Below are positions 32,970 to 40,763 of a stretch of DNA of 64,000 nt, piece by piece (within the stretch, counting starts at the first letter, position 1; each line of letters starts with the position of its first letter). The stretch covers positions 8,512 through 72,511 of the forward strand of contig NZ_FOVK01000002.1 of assembly GCF_900115135.1 (NCBI RefSeq). The letters run 5' to 3'. The translations under genes were made by a program, and so were the position numbers. The DNA is from Proteiniclasticum ruminis. GTDB taxonomy: Bacteria; Bacillota; Clostridia; Clostridiales; Clostridiaceae. Under the pieces are notes generated by a model. That model did no database searches and had not been told where the DNA came from. It saw only the letters and a list, made by a program, of their open reading frames with translations.

Positions 32970-33629
32970 ATGTTCTACTTTACTCCGGAAGGATGGAAAA
33001 TCTTTCCAAAGAAAATCAATTATACACAAGAAATAGAAACCTTTGATATGTCTGATGAGGCGTATCAAGGGTTTTCTAATATGCAATCTGAGGATATTAT
33101 CCTCACAGAAGAGCAGCTTCGAAGGTTTGAAACTATTAAGAATGTGCAATCAATAGGGATTGAAGACATCAAGAAATTTGTCTTCGAGCAGAAAGTTGAA
33201 GATCAAAGTTTAGTTGACTTGCAGTCTGAAGTGAAAGCAGAAGAAACGAGACAGAAATTTGCTAGGCTTATCAGGTGGGATGAAATTACAACCGAAGAGA
33301 TGCTGGATCTGATAGATGATTTCAAAGAGTACGCCATAGGTTCATTTTACGTAGCTGGTGACATCTTTAGTCTAAATAATCAGCTGTATCAAGTTCTTCA
33401 GCCGCATACTTCTCAGGAAGACTGGCAGCCAGATCAGACACCGGCTCTTTATAAGGCTATAGCACCACCTTCAGTTATTGCTGAGTGGAAGCAGCCAACC
33501 GGGGCGCATGATGCTTACAATAAAAGTGATATGGTGCTTTTCAGTGGCAAAGTATATGAGAGCTTGATTGATGGGAATACCTGGTCACCATCAGCTTATC
33601 CGCAAGGATGGAAAGAAATAGTAATATAA
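32970..33629 (+). CDS. Tail protein with C-terminal carbohydrate-binding modules
   Basis: 219 aa. N-terminal third is unclassified, the middle is helical, and the C-terminal ~90 residues contain two CBM5/12-like units. One is built on VAGDIFSLNNQLYQVLQPHTSQEDWQPD and one on YNKSDMVLFSGKVYESLIDGNTWSPSAY is its second half. Such XkdW-like proteins close siphophage tail modules and may act as fibre chaperone or adhesin. AGGAGGTAAGTTT precedes the ATG. Confidence 0.7.
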   Translation: MFYFTPEGWKIFPKKINYTQEIETFDMSDEAYQGFSNMQSEDIILTEEQLRRFETIKNVQSIGIEDIKKFVFEQKVEDQSLVDLQSEVKAEETRQKFARLIRWDEITTEEMLDLIDDFKEYAIGSFYVAGDIFSLNNQLYQVLQPHTSQEDWQPDQTPALYKAIAPPSVIAEWKQPTGAHDAYNKSDMVLFSGKVYESLIDGNTWSPSAYPQGWKEIVI

Positions 33630-33675
33630 GGATCTCTTCGGAGGTCCATTTAATTTAACAAAAGGAGTGAAAAAA

Positions 33676-34161
33676 GTGGAAGTTATTAAGAAAGCTATCG
33701 TGGAACTATTTGGATATTCAAAGGCAGAGTGGGCGACAGGAGGAATCATTGCAGCGATTGGAGGGGTGATTGCGGGGATGTTGGGTGGATATGACACGTT
33801 AATGAAAGCACTTCTCTTCGCCATGGCCTCAGATATCGGTACAGGGTTCTATTTATCAAAAATTCTTAAGCAGACAAGCTCATCTAAGGGGATTGCGGGG
33901 ATCCATAAAAAGATTGGTATCCTCATGATGATTGCCTTTGCTACAATAATTGACGAAGTCCTTGGACAAACTGGAGTACTTAGAAACGGTGCGGTCATTT
34001 TTTATCTGGCCATGGAAGGATTATCTCTGGTAGAAAACCTGACAGCCATGGGAGTGCCAGCATTTCAGCCGCTAAAAGAATATCTTGTGCAGCTCAAGGA
34101 AGGAAGCAAGAAAGGACCAAGTAAGATTGTTGAAATTGAGAAGAAAGAAGAGGTGAAGTAG
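33676..34161 (+). CDS. Holin, phage holin family (TcdE/UtxA-like)
   Basis: 161 aa. Hydrophobic segments about 20-40, 48-65, 85-105 and 112-130, with the signature LLFAMASDIGTGFYLSKI and SSSKGIAGIHKKIGILMMI. It forms membrane lesions that release the endolysin. GTG at 33676 fits AAAGGAG at 33661-33667; GTG at 33667 overlaps that site. The endolysin gene follows after one base. Confidence 0.92.
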   Translation: MEVIKKAIVELFGYSKAEWATGGIIAAIGGVIAGMLGGYDTLMKALLFAMASDIGTGFYLSKILKQTSSSKGIAGIHKKIGILMMIAFATIIDEVLGQTGVLRNGAVIFYLAMEGLSLVENLTAMGVPAFQPLKEYLVQLKEGSKKGPSKIVEIEKKEEVK

Positions 34162-34162
34162 C

Positions 34163-35257
34163 ATGAAAGAGTTTATACAGTTCATTCTTTTGAATGCTTG
34201 TTATGTGTGGAACAAGAAGAACAACATCAGTATCAAGCCCACACACATCATTATCCACTCTACTGCGACTCCAGGAGTCATGGCTAAGGAGTGGTTCAAT
34301 CGGTGGAACAAGTCTTCCATTATGGTGGCGGTACATGCTTTTATTGATGATCTGGAGTTCTGGCAGCTGCTTCCATTCAATATGTGGGCGTGGGGAGTCG
34401 GTGGTAAAGCTAATGGATACAGCCTGCAGATAGAGATGTGTGAGGACAAGGAGCATTCGGAGGTTTACTTCCGGAAGGTCTTGGCCAACACTATCAAGAA
34501 AGTCGCTCAGTGGTGTAAAGAGTTTAATATCCCGATTGATCATGTTATAGGCCATTATGAAGCCAGGATTCTAGGCATAGGATCCAATCACAGTGATCCA
34601 CGCCATTGGTGGTCGAAGTTTGGCTACACAATGGATATGTTCCGTGATGATGTAAAGAAAGCGATGGACAAGCCTGTAATACCAGCACCTGATAAGCCTA
34701 TCGATGAGAAGGTATGCTCCGAAAATCTCAATGTGCGGTATGGTCCTGGCACCAACTTTAAGATCTTGGCCACCATGCCACAAGGTACGAAGGTGGAGAT
34801 TTTCTCGATTTCCGGAAACTGGGCCAAGGTTAGATTTAAAGATATCGAAGGGTATTGCAGCACTGCATATCTCAAGAAGTCTCTTACTGGTTACGTCATG
34901 GCCACAGTGCTCAACGTAAGAGCTGGCAGAGGTGTGGGCAATGCAATTCTCGGGAAGCTCAAGAAAGGAGCACCAGTGACCTTGTATGGCCTCCAAGGCG
35001 GTTGGTGGGAAACACCTACCGGTTATGTCAGTGCTGACTGGATATCTTTGGATAAGGTTGCAGCACCCGTGGAGGTTAAGTTTCAGGAAGGAATCGTGAC
35101 AGCCACAGCAGGGTTGAATGTTCGGAAGTCACCTGGAGGGGCGAAGGTTGGAGCGTTGAAGCATGGAACCAAAGTTATAATATACGAGCAGTCTGGATCA
35201 TGGTACCGTATTGGAAATGATAAATGGATATCGGAAGTATACATAAAGAGTTATTGA
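34163..35257 (+). CDS. Endolysin: N-acetylmuramoyl-L-alanine amidase with SH3 repeats
   Basis: 364 aa. Residues about 20-165 are an Amidase_2/PGRP domain with zinc-ligand His in IIIHSTATPG and further ligands in IGHYEAR and SNHSDPRHWW. Three bacterial SH3 cell-wall-binding domains follow (about 185-235, 240-295, 305-362; each with NVR: LNVRYGPG, LNVRAGRG, LNVRKSPGG). No signal peptide, so it depends on the holin. Last gene of the lytic programme. Confidence 0.95.
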   Translation: MKEFIQFILLNACYVWNKKNNISIKPTHIIIHSTATPGVMAKEWFNRWNKSSIMVAVHAFIDDLEFWQLLPFNMWAWGVGGKANGYSLQIEMCEDKEHSEVYFRKVLANTIKKVAQWCKEFNIPIDHVIGHYEARILGIGSNHSDPRHWWSKFGYTMDMFRDDVKKAMDKPVIPAPDKPIDEKVCSENLNVRYGPGTNFKILATMPQGTKVEIFSISGNWAKVRFKDIEGYCSTAYLKKSLTGYVMATVLNVRAGRGVGNAILGKLKKGAPVTLYGLQGGWWETPTGYVSADWISLDKVAAPVEVKFQEGIVTATAGLNVRKSPGGAKVGALKHGTKVIIYEQSGSWYRIGNDKWISEVYIKSY

Positions 35258-35347
35258 AATGATTTAAGCAATTGAAAATATGTAAAAAGCAATAAGTAAA
35301 TTAGGAGACATTTCTATAAAGAAAGTCTATAATATATTCGATCAATG

Positions 35348-35375
35348 TTGTAAATGATTTCAAATAAAGGTAGAA
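35348..35375 (+). promoter_or_regulatory. Candidate promoter of the accessory cassette
   Basis: TTGTAA, a 16-bp spacer and TAGAAT lie about 30 bp before the 381-aa gene, in the 149-bp AT-rich gap after the endolysin. This would let the cassette be expressed in the lysogen independently of the late operon. Confidence 0.4.
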
Positions 35376-35406
35376 TCATAATAAATATGTTTTATTATGG
35401 AGGTTT

Positions 35407-36552
35407 GTGGTGTTTGAATTTCGAAAATCGCTTTATGACTATGTGACAGTACCGTTATTGAGAGAGTTTTTATCTGCAAATAAAATAAAATTCAAAAGTT
35501 TAACCTTGAAAGCCGATTTAATTGAAGAAATTGAGCTACAAGTATTAAAAGGGAACTTAGATGCAATCGTTGTCAATCAGTGGTTGAATGAGGTTGTCGA
35601 GTTGGGGGCAAAGCATGTTTATTTTAGTCAAGTTTCTACTTTAGAAACGCATTTACCTTTAGATAAAAATGAGAAGATTGACTATTATAATACTTTTAAT
35701 GGATCAAATAAGATTCATGAAGTGTATCGAAAAGTTGAGATTTTAGAAGCTGAGGAAGTATATGTTCTAGGATTAGGTGTTCAGTACTTTTACCGTCCTA
35801 GTGAAAATTCAATAGCAAACTATTATTTGCCAATAAAAGTGATTTATTACAGTAATAAAAAACATTTATTTATATCATTTAGACCTAATGATAGAATGTA
35901 TAAATCTAAATTATTCAGATCAGAAGATAAAGTTACTGAGCCTAAGTTGTTAAAAGAAATAAATGAGTATATCAAAGTAAATTTAAATATTGTTACGTGT
36001 CAGGACAATTTTCATAAAGATAAGCTACGGCGTGCTGTTTACAGGATACTAGAAGAAAGCTCGAAGTTGCCTGATAAGATTAAAGAAATAATTGATGAGT
36101 ATGATAAGAATAATCTTAAATCTTTCATTAGTAATTTTAAAGCAAATTATGAGATTAGCAAGCGATATGACAATCAAATCGAAGAAGATTTGATGAATAT
36201 ATTAGAAAAATATATTTGCTTGAATTGGGAAAAACAAGAAGATTTTACAGAGGGGATAAAATGCTATCCATTTAATATTTCATTAAAAGATAGTGAAAAT
36301 ACTACTTTAATTCAAAAAAGTAGTAAAGAAGAATCTCTTCTTGTGAAAAGTGCATATCATGATAATAAGAAGAGATTGAAACAAGAAAAAATGTGTGATT
36401 CAGTTCATATGGCTTATACAATATCAACCACAAGATGTAAGGTTATATATGGAATAGAAAAGTTCAAAGGGTTTATATCTTTCGAGAAGTTTCTAAATAA
36501 GGAGGAAATGGATGAAATAGTAAGCAATTTCGTTCAAAAATATTATGAATAG
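35407..36552 (+). CDS. Uncharacterised protein with SAP-like N-terminus, partner of RnlA-like toxin
   Basis: 381 aa. Residues about 12-45 (VTVPLLREFLSANKIKFKSL, then KADLIEEIE) resemble a SAP helix-turn-helix that binds nucleic acid. The rest is an alpha/beta region (YYLPIKVIYYSNKKHLFISF) and a helical Lys-rich centre, without a recognised catalytic motif. Start GTG at 35407 or 35410 after ATGGAGG. Its last 8 bp overlap the toxin gene, which has no ribosome site of its own, so this gene is translated with the toxin. AT-rich compared with the structural genes. Role as sensor or co-effector is inference. Confidence 0.6.
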   Translation: MVFEFRKSLYDYVTVPLLREFLSANKIKFKSLTLKADLIEEIELQVLKGNLDAIVVNQWLNEVVELGAKHVYFSQVSTLETHLPLDKNEKIDYYNTFNGSNKIHEVYRKVEILEAEEVYVLGLGVQYFYRPSENSIANYYLPIKVIYYSNKKHLFISFRPNDRMYKSKLFRSEDKVTEPKLLKEINEYIKVNLNIVTCQDNFHKDKLRRAVYRILEESSKLPDKIKEIIDEYDKNNLKSFISNFKANYEISKRYDNQIEEDLMNILEKYICLNWEKQEDFTEGIKCYPFNISLKDSENTTLIQKSSKEESLLVKSAYHDNKKRLKQEKMCDSVHMAYTISTTRCKVIYGIEKFKGFISFEKFLNKEEMDEIVSNFVQKYYE

Positions 36553-37675
36553 TGCAAAAAGGATTATTGATTATTATACTCATGAGCCTATTACAGAGTT
36601 TTATGTAGGTAAAAGTCTTCAGGATAGAGACGGTTCTATTTTATTAGTTACAAACGAAGATGTTGAGCAGTTAATGTCTTTATCTATGCTAGAAGTGCTT
36701 GAGCGATATTACTGTTCAGAATGTGCAGAAGAAGTATATCCACATGAAAGTATATATTTTTGTGAATGTTGTGAAACTTATATCTGTAGAGAAGGTATAG
36801 AGAAGATAGTAACCTATAAGGTTAAAAAATCTGTAATAAGTAAAAAGGAGTTTGACAATAAAAAATTCGAGAAATCTCTCACAAATCCAGATATTGCTGG
36901 AGGTGTCTTGACTGTCCTTAAATTGAATAATAAACCAGGTCAAAATGATGTAGTCGATGCTATTCAAATGATTTTCGAAGGAATTGATGATTTACATATA
37001 ATCAACGATTCAAATTGTGTAGCACTTGGATATGGTGAACAAATCATAAACATTAAATCAGATGGTAATTTAATAGAAATCAGAGGCAAGAACTCGTATT
37101 TATATAGTTTAGCCATCAGAGAGATTGCTTACTTATTCGATTGTGAGTCTACTAAAAAGAAGTTAATGTTGTCATACTTACCTGGTTATGATAGTAGTAA
37201 ATTAGAAACAGAATTATATGAGTACATTCCCAAATTGGATAGGCTTGTTGAAAAACAAAGATTAGGAATAAGAAATAATTTACATACAGCTATCTATATG
37301 TTAAAATGTAACATTGATTTACCTGATAGGACTTTTTTGATTTTCAATGCTCTGCGTGGTCTTGAGTCCATTATAAAGTTGATTGCTGCGAAGTATGAGA
37401 TAAATTATATCGATAAATTAACTATGTTCAATGTTGATAATGGACATGTAAAACTATCAAAAGAATGTGAGGAGAAACTAGGAAGTTCTGTAAAAACTGG
37501 GCTGTATAAAAGGATGTATACGGCATATAGAAAAGAGCGTAATGTATATTTTCATTGGGATAAGTTGCTGACCAATCCCATAGATGGAACGAAAGTAATA
37601 AAGGACGATCTTAAAGCGCCTAAAATAATAACAAAAATTTTAGAATTGATTAATGAAGCATGTGAAGTAATGTAG
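36545..37675 (+). CDS. rnlA: RnlA-family HEPN ribonuclease toxin with N-terminal Cys cluster
   Basis: 376 aa. The C-terminal HEPN domain shows LRGLES (R271, E274) and the catalytic R332-N-V-Y-F-H337, matching E. coli RnlA, RNase LS, which degrades mRNA when phage infection removes its antitoxin. The middle (about 115-245) resembles the RnlA repeated domain. The N-terminus differs: C57, C60, C73, C75, C76 and C81 form a likely zinc site not in the E. coli protein. No Shine-Dalgarno is visible before the ATG, so coupling to the upstream gene is likely. The rnlB-like gene follows after 28 bp. Confidence 0.78.
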   Translation: MNSAKRIIDYYTHEPITEFYVGKSLQDRDGSILLVTNEDVEQLMSLSMLEVLERYYCSECAEEVYPHESIYFCECCETYICREGIEKIVTYKVKKSVISKKEFDNKKFEKSLTNPDIAGGVLTVLKLNNKPGQNDVVDAIQMIFEGIDDLHIINDSNCVALGYGEQIINIKSDGNLIEIRGKNSYLYSLAIREIAYLFDCESTKKKLMLSYLPGYDSSKLETELYEYIPKLDRLVEKQRLGIRNNLHTAIYMLKCNIDLPDRTFLIFNALRGLESIIKLIAAKYEINYIDKLTMFNVDNGHVKLSKECEEKLGSSVKTGLYKRMYTAYRKERNVYFHWDKLLTNPIDGTKVIKDDLKAPKIITKILELINEACEVM

Positions 37676-37703
37676 TAACATTAGGATAAAGGAGGTATTT
37701 GAA

Positions 37704-38039
37704 ATGAAAAAATTCGAAGTTAGTGTTTTAAATTCGAACTTTTCCGTTTTAGTGACTCTTCTTTCTTATAGTTCTCCATTTGAATTTCTTGGTGATATAG
37801 AAAATGAATTATCAAAATACATAAACAATGGAGTTGTATTACTTGATGAGTATGCTCACAATGATGACGTCGAGAAAAGATTCATTAGTTTTTTCTATAG
37901 TAGAGGAAGGATTTGTGAAAACACGATAGGTTTTGTGGATGTTGATGATGACGAATCATTATTGGAAAAATCTAATGGGGTATTAATTAAAAATAAAGAC
38001 TTACTATTGGATATTGGTGTAGAAGTTGAGTTATTCTAA
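37704..38039 (+). CDS. rnlB: RnlB-family antitoxin
   Basis: 111 aa, acidic. Matches RnlB in size, position and pattern (SPFEFLGDIENELSKYINNG, then KRFISFFYSRGRI). RnlB covers the HEPN site of RnlA and is unstable, so loss on infection frees the toxin. GGAGGTATTTGAA gives it a far stronger ribosome site than the toxin gene, which would keep antitoxin in excess. A terminator follows 40 bp downstream. Confidence 0.72.
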   Translation: MKKFEVSVLNSNFSVLVTLLSYSSPFEFLGDIENELSKYINNGVVLLDEYAHNDDVEKRFISFFYSRGRICENTIGFVDVDDDESLLEKSNGVLIKNKDLLLDIGVEVELF

Positions 38040-38080
38040 TAATGTAAATAATAACTAAATTAATGACTTAATTAATGACT

Positions 38081-38109
38081 ATAAGCCGGTAACCCCGGCT
38101 TATTTTTTT
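38081..38109 (+). terminator. Terminator of the RnlAB-like cassette
   Basis: ATAAGCCGG, a 4-base loop and CCGGCTTAT form a stable stem followed by a run of seven T. It closes the rightward three-gene cassette. Confidence 0.85.
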
Positions 38110-38141
38110 GCGCAAAAAACCCCGCACGCAATTGTGCAGGG
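38110..38141 (-). terminator. Leftward terminator of the ribbon-helix-helix gene
   Basis: On the minus strand CCCTGCAC, a 6-base loop and GTGCGGGG pair (one wobble) and run into six T. It lies directly after the stop of the leftward small gene and back to back with the rightward terminator. Confidence 0.8.
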
Positions 38142-38148
38142 TTACACC

Positions 38149-38298
38149 TTATTTTTGCTGTGAATCATGCCTGTGAACAAGCAGCCAGAGAATGTAGTTG
38201 TTGAGTGATCTATGTACCTTATTGCCTTCAGCTTGTAACTGCACTTTAAGATTTTCTGGTATCGTAAGTAGTAACTTTGTATTTTCAGTTTTTCCCAC
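38149..38298 (-). CDS. Small Arc/CopG-like ribbon-helix-helix protein
   Basis: 49 aa, GTG start with GAGGAGGAAATT upstream. KLLLTIPENLKVQLQAEGNK followed by VHRSLNNYILWLL is a standard ribbon-helix-helix: one beta strand then two helices, binding DNA as a dimer. Reads opposite to the flanking cassette genes and ends in its own terminator. Could be an autoregulator of the accessory arm or an orphan antitoxin; no toxin lies next to it on the same strand. Confidence 0.68.
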   Translation of the reverse strand: MGKTENTKLLLTIPENLKVQLQAEGNKVHRSLNNYILWLLVHRHDSQQK

Positions 38299-38322
38299 AA
38301 TTTCCTCCTCAATAAAAGTTTA

Positions 38323-38344
38323 CCCCACACGTCGTAGTGCGGGG
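38323..38344 (-). promoter_or_regulatory. 5' leader hairpin of the ribbon-helix-helix gene
   Basis: On the minus strand CCCCGCAC, a 6-base loop and GTGTGGGG pair fully with one wobble. It is almost the same hairpin as the 3' terminator stem of this gene. An adjacent AGATAG-gggt-CTATCT palindrome (38346-38361) could be the protein's operator. Confidence 0.5.
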
Positions 38345-38473
38345 AAGATAGGGGTCTATCTTTAGAGAATTATAACATATTATTAGTTTAATCTGTAGGA
38401 TTTTAGTCTGACAATTAATGTAGAATCTTAGAATATGGGCTATAATTTTGAATATTTCAAAGTGATATCATCA

Positions 38474-38501
38474 TTACTTTTATGTAGTTTTATTGTATAA
38501 T
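38474..38501 (+). promoter_or_regulatory. Candidate promoter of the metallo-beta-lactamase cargo gene
   Basis: TTACTT, a 16-bp spacer and a perfect TATAAT precede the GTG start by about 30 bp. Suggests the two-gene unit is expressed from the lysogen. Confidence 0.5.
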
Positions 38502-38532
38502 TTAGGCAAAAAGAAAAATGGGGGTTAATTTT

Positions 38533-39930
38533 GTGAAGAAAAGTTTTAAGACCAAAAAACCGTTGCATAAGAGATGGTGGGTTTGGTTACTTGCTGCGTT
38601 TATTGCTATTGGCGCATTTGGTGGTGAAGACGATGTGGATGCGGACAAAGGTACGGAAGGAATCGGAGCAGTAGTTGAACAACCTGCTGATGACGATAAT
38701 GATAAACCGTCAGAAACTCCAGAGGATATAGAAAAACCAGTAGTAGAAAAGCCATCTGATGAAGGTGAAGAAGATTCGACAGGTACCTCTGGCCCAGAGA
38801 CACCTACAGAAAATGAAGATTCAGAAGAACCTATTGTTACAGTTCCAGTTAATACAGAACTATCAAAACCACTAAAAGCTCATTATATCGATGTAGGGCA
38901 AGCAGATTCGGTTTTTATTGAATTACCAAATGGTCAGACGCTACTCATAGATGCAGGGGATAGTAAGAATGGTAGCCAAGTAGTTAACTATGTCAAATCT
39001 CTTGGATATAATCAGTTAGATTATGTAGTAGCGACTCATCCGCATGCAGATCATATTGGTGGAATGACATCAGTAATCAATGGTCTCAAGATTGGTAAAT
39101 TCTACATGCCTGAGAAAGAGCATACTACCAAGACTTTCGAGAATATGATTGATGCGTTGGCACTAAAGAGTGTAAATGTTTTTAAGGCAAAAAGTGGAAC
39201 TGATATTATCAACATAGATGGACTTCGGGCTAATATACTTTCACCTGTTTCTAGTTATGGTGATGATTTAAATAACTGGTCAGCAGTTATAAAAGTAGTA
39301 TACATAAATAATTCATTCCTATTTATGGGTGATGCTGAAACCAAAGTTGAAGGCCAACTTTCGAATATTGATGTTGATGTTCTTAAAGTTGGACATCATG
39401 GATCTGATACCTCTTCAGGGCTGAGTTTCTTGAAAAAAGTAACTCCTGAACACGCTATTATTTCTGTAGGAGCCGGAAACAGCTATGGACATCCAAACCA
39501 GAGTGTAGTCAGTAATCTGCAGTCCGTAGGAGCAAAGGTCTATAGAACGGATTTACTAGGAACAATCATTGTAAGTTCTGATGGAAATAGTATTAGTATG
39601 AATAAGAACCCTGGAGAAGCACTTGCAGCAGCACCAAAACCAAATCCTACACCTACACCTACTCCATCGCCGGCTCCGGCGCCAACACCTGCACCAACTC
39701 CAGAACCGAAACCAGAGCCTACTCCTACACCAGCACCAGCGCCTGTTCCGGAACCTATACCAGCACCAGCACCTCAACAACCTGCTATCGGTAGTGTTGT
39801 TTATATTACAAATTCTGGTGAGAAGTATCACAGAGATGGTTGTAGTTCGTTGAGTAAGAGTAAAATAGAAATTAGTTTATCTGATGCACAGGGTAGAGGA
39901 TATGAGCCATGTAAAAGGTGTAATCCATAA
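38533..39930 (+). CDS. Membrane-anchored ComEC-like metallo-beta-lactamase protein
   Basis: About 465 aa. A short basic start and one membrane helix (WWVWLLAAFIAIGAFGG) anchor it, followed by an acidic extracellular linker. The metallo-beta-lactamase domain related to the ComEC C-terminus has the HPHADH metal motif, then MGDAE, GHHGSDTS and GHPNQS. A long Pro-rich spacer (Pro-Ala/Thr repeats) leads to a terminal Cys motif (YHRDGC, CKRCNP) like the Ada/thermonuclease zinc knuckle. Probably an envelope-bound nuclease or phosphodiesterase. GTG at 38533 has GGGGG at a good distance; the ATG at 38518 does not. Confidence 0.8.
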   Translation: MKKSFKTKKPLHKRWWVWLLAAFIAIGAFGGEDDVDADKGTEGIGAVVEQPADDDNDKPSETPEDIEKPVVEKPSDEGEEDSTGTSGPETPTENEDSEEPIVTVPVNTELSKPLKAHYIDVGQADSVFIELPNGQTLLIDAGDSKNGSQVVNYVKSLGYNQLDYVVATHPHADHIGGMTSVINGLKIGKFYMPEKEHTTKTFENMIDALALKSVNVFKAKSGTDIINIDGLRANILSPVSSYGDDLNNWSAVIKVVYINNSFLFMGDAETKVEGQLSNIDVDVLKVGHHGSDTSSGLSFLKKVTPEHAIISVGAGNSYGHPNQSVVSNLQSVGAKVYRTDLLGTIIVSSDGNSISMNKNPGEALAAAPKPNPTPTPTPSPAPAPTPAPTPEPKPEPTPTPAPAPVPEPIPAPAPQQPAIGSVVYITNSGEKYHRDGCSSLSKSKIEISLSDAQGRGYEPCKRCNP

Positions 39931-39946
39931 ATAAGGAGGAATAAAT

Positions 39947-40147
39947 ATGTTAATCACTATTGACCGACTTGAAGGTAATTTTGCTATTTGTGAGATGGAG
40001 GATGGGAAGTTGTTAAACTTACCAAAGGATTTCTTACCACCTGGAACTAGAGAAGGTTCGAAACTAAGAATCGAACTGGATTTAGACGCTGAAGAGAAAG
40101 ACAGAGACAGAATCAAATCGAAAATGAACAACCTGTTTAAGGGTTAG
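39947..40147 (+). CDS. DUF3006 family protein
   Basis: 66 aa, starting MLITIDRLEGNFAICEMEDG, the DUF3006 signature, with an SH3-like beta barrel and a charged helical tail. This family is frequently found after stand-alone ComEC-type metallo-beta-lactamase genes, as here. AAGGAGGAATAAAT precedes the ATG. Terminator follows. Function unknown. Confidence 0.82.
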   Translation: MLITIDRLEGNFAICEMEDGKLLNLPKDFLPPGTREGSKLRIELDLDAEEKDRDRIKSKMNNLFKG

Positions 40148-40152
40148 TGATG

Positions 40153-40181
40153 AAAAGCTGCAGATTCTTGCAGCTTTTTTC
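40153..40181 (+). terminator. Terminator after the DUF3006 gene
   Basis: AAAGCTGCA, a 5-base loop and a matching TGCAGCTTT run into a T tract. Ends the metallo-beta-lactamase/DUF3006 unit. Confidence 0.85.
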
Positions 40182-40239
40182 GTTTAAGTGAATGCTTTTT
40201 CACTCTTCTCCGCATAATTAGATTATGGAGGTGAAGAAA

Positions 40240-40443
40240 ATGAAATGTATTTACTGTGAAAAGGAACATGACCTGAATACCCTTGGTGGCTTGGTCTATT
40301 TTTCGTGCTGCAACAAGTCCCAAATACTAAAGCAGAGCGTAAGGCCGCGTGTCCTAGAGGCGTTCCAAGAGAATCAAGGTGTGGTCTTAATTGATAGCCC
40401 AGAAGAATATCTCTCTTTCATCCTAAGAACAAATGTTCTATAA
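40240..40443 (+). CDS. Small zinc-finger-like protein
   Basis: 67 aa starting MKCIYCEKEHDLN, with CIYC and a later CC pair (YFSCCNKS). ATGGAGGTGAAGAAA makes ATG at 40240 the start. A conserved-looking phage accessory ORF of unknown role. Confidence 0.6.
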   Translation: MKCIYCEKEHDLNTLGGLVYFSCCNKSQILKQSVRPRVLEAFQENQGVVLIDSPEEYLSFILRTNVL

Positions 40444-40465
40444 TATTTAAAAAGGGGGAGTACAG

Positions 40466-40723
40466 ATGCAGGAATTAATGAGAGTAGAAGTCATGAGTTA
40501 TTCAAAACCAGGTGAACCGCCTAGACCTGTAACGTTTCGGTTTAACGCAGGTGAAGTGCAATACAAGGGAAGAGTTCTGAAGGTGTTGGACAAGAAGATA
40601 AACAAGTGGAATGGTAACGTTATGTACGAATACCTCTGTGATTGTACTGTAGATGATCACCCGAGTAAAATTAAGATCTCGTACGAGCGGGACACAATGA
40701 ACTGGTACCTAAGGAACTTATGA
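40466..40723 (+). CDS. Hypothetical beta-rich protein
   Basis: 85 aa with an all-beta pattern (VTFRFNAGEVQYKGRVLKVL) and a Cys pair CDC. AAAAGGGGGAGTACAG precedes the ATG. Together with the preceding gene it forms a short rightward unit ended by a terminator. No family recognised. Confidence 0.6.
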   Translation: MQELMRVEVMSYSKPGEPPRPVTFRFNAGEVQYKGRVLKVLDKKINKWNGNVMYEYLCDCTVDDHPSKIKISYERDTMNWYLRNL

Positions 40724-40730
40724 AGTAAAG

Positions 40731-40760
40731 AAGGGAGCTGAATGCTCCCTCTTACTTTTT
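40731..40760 (+). terminator. Terminator between convergent small genes
   Basis: AAGGGAGC, a 5-base loop and GCTCCCT(C)TT, followed by a T tract. Serves the rightward hypothetical gene; the leftward ORF ends just after it. Confidence 0.75.
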
Positions 40761-40763
40761 TTA

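Noticed and set aside
39556-39831. Arg/Trp/Cys-rich antisense ORF
   Set aside because: Reverse reading of the Pro-rich stalk of the metallo-beta-lactamase protein.
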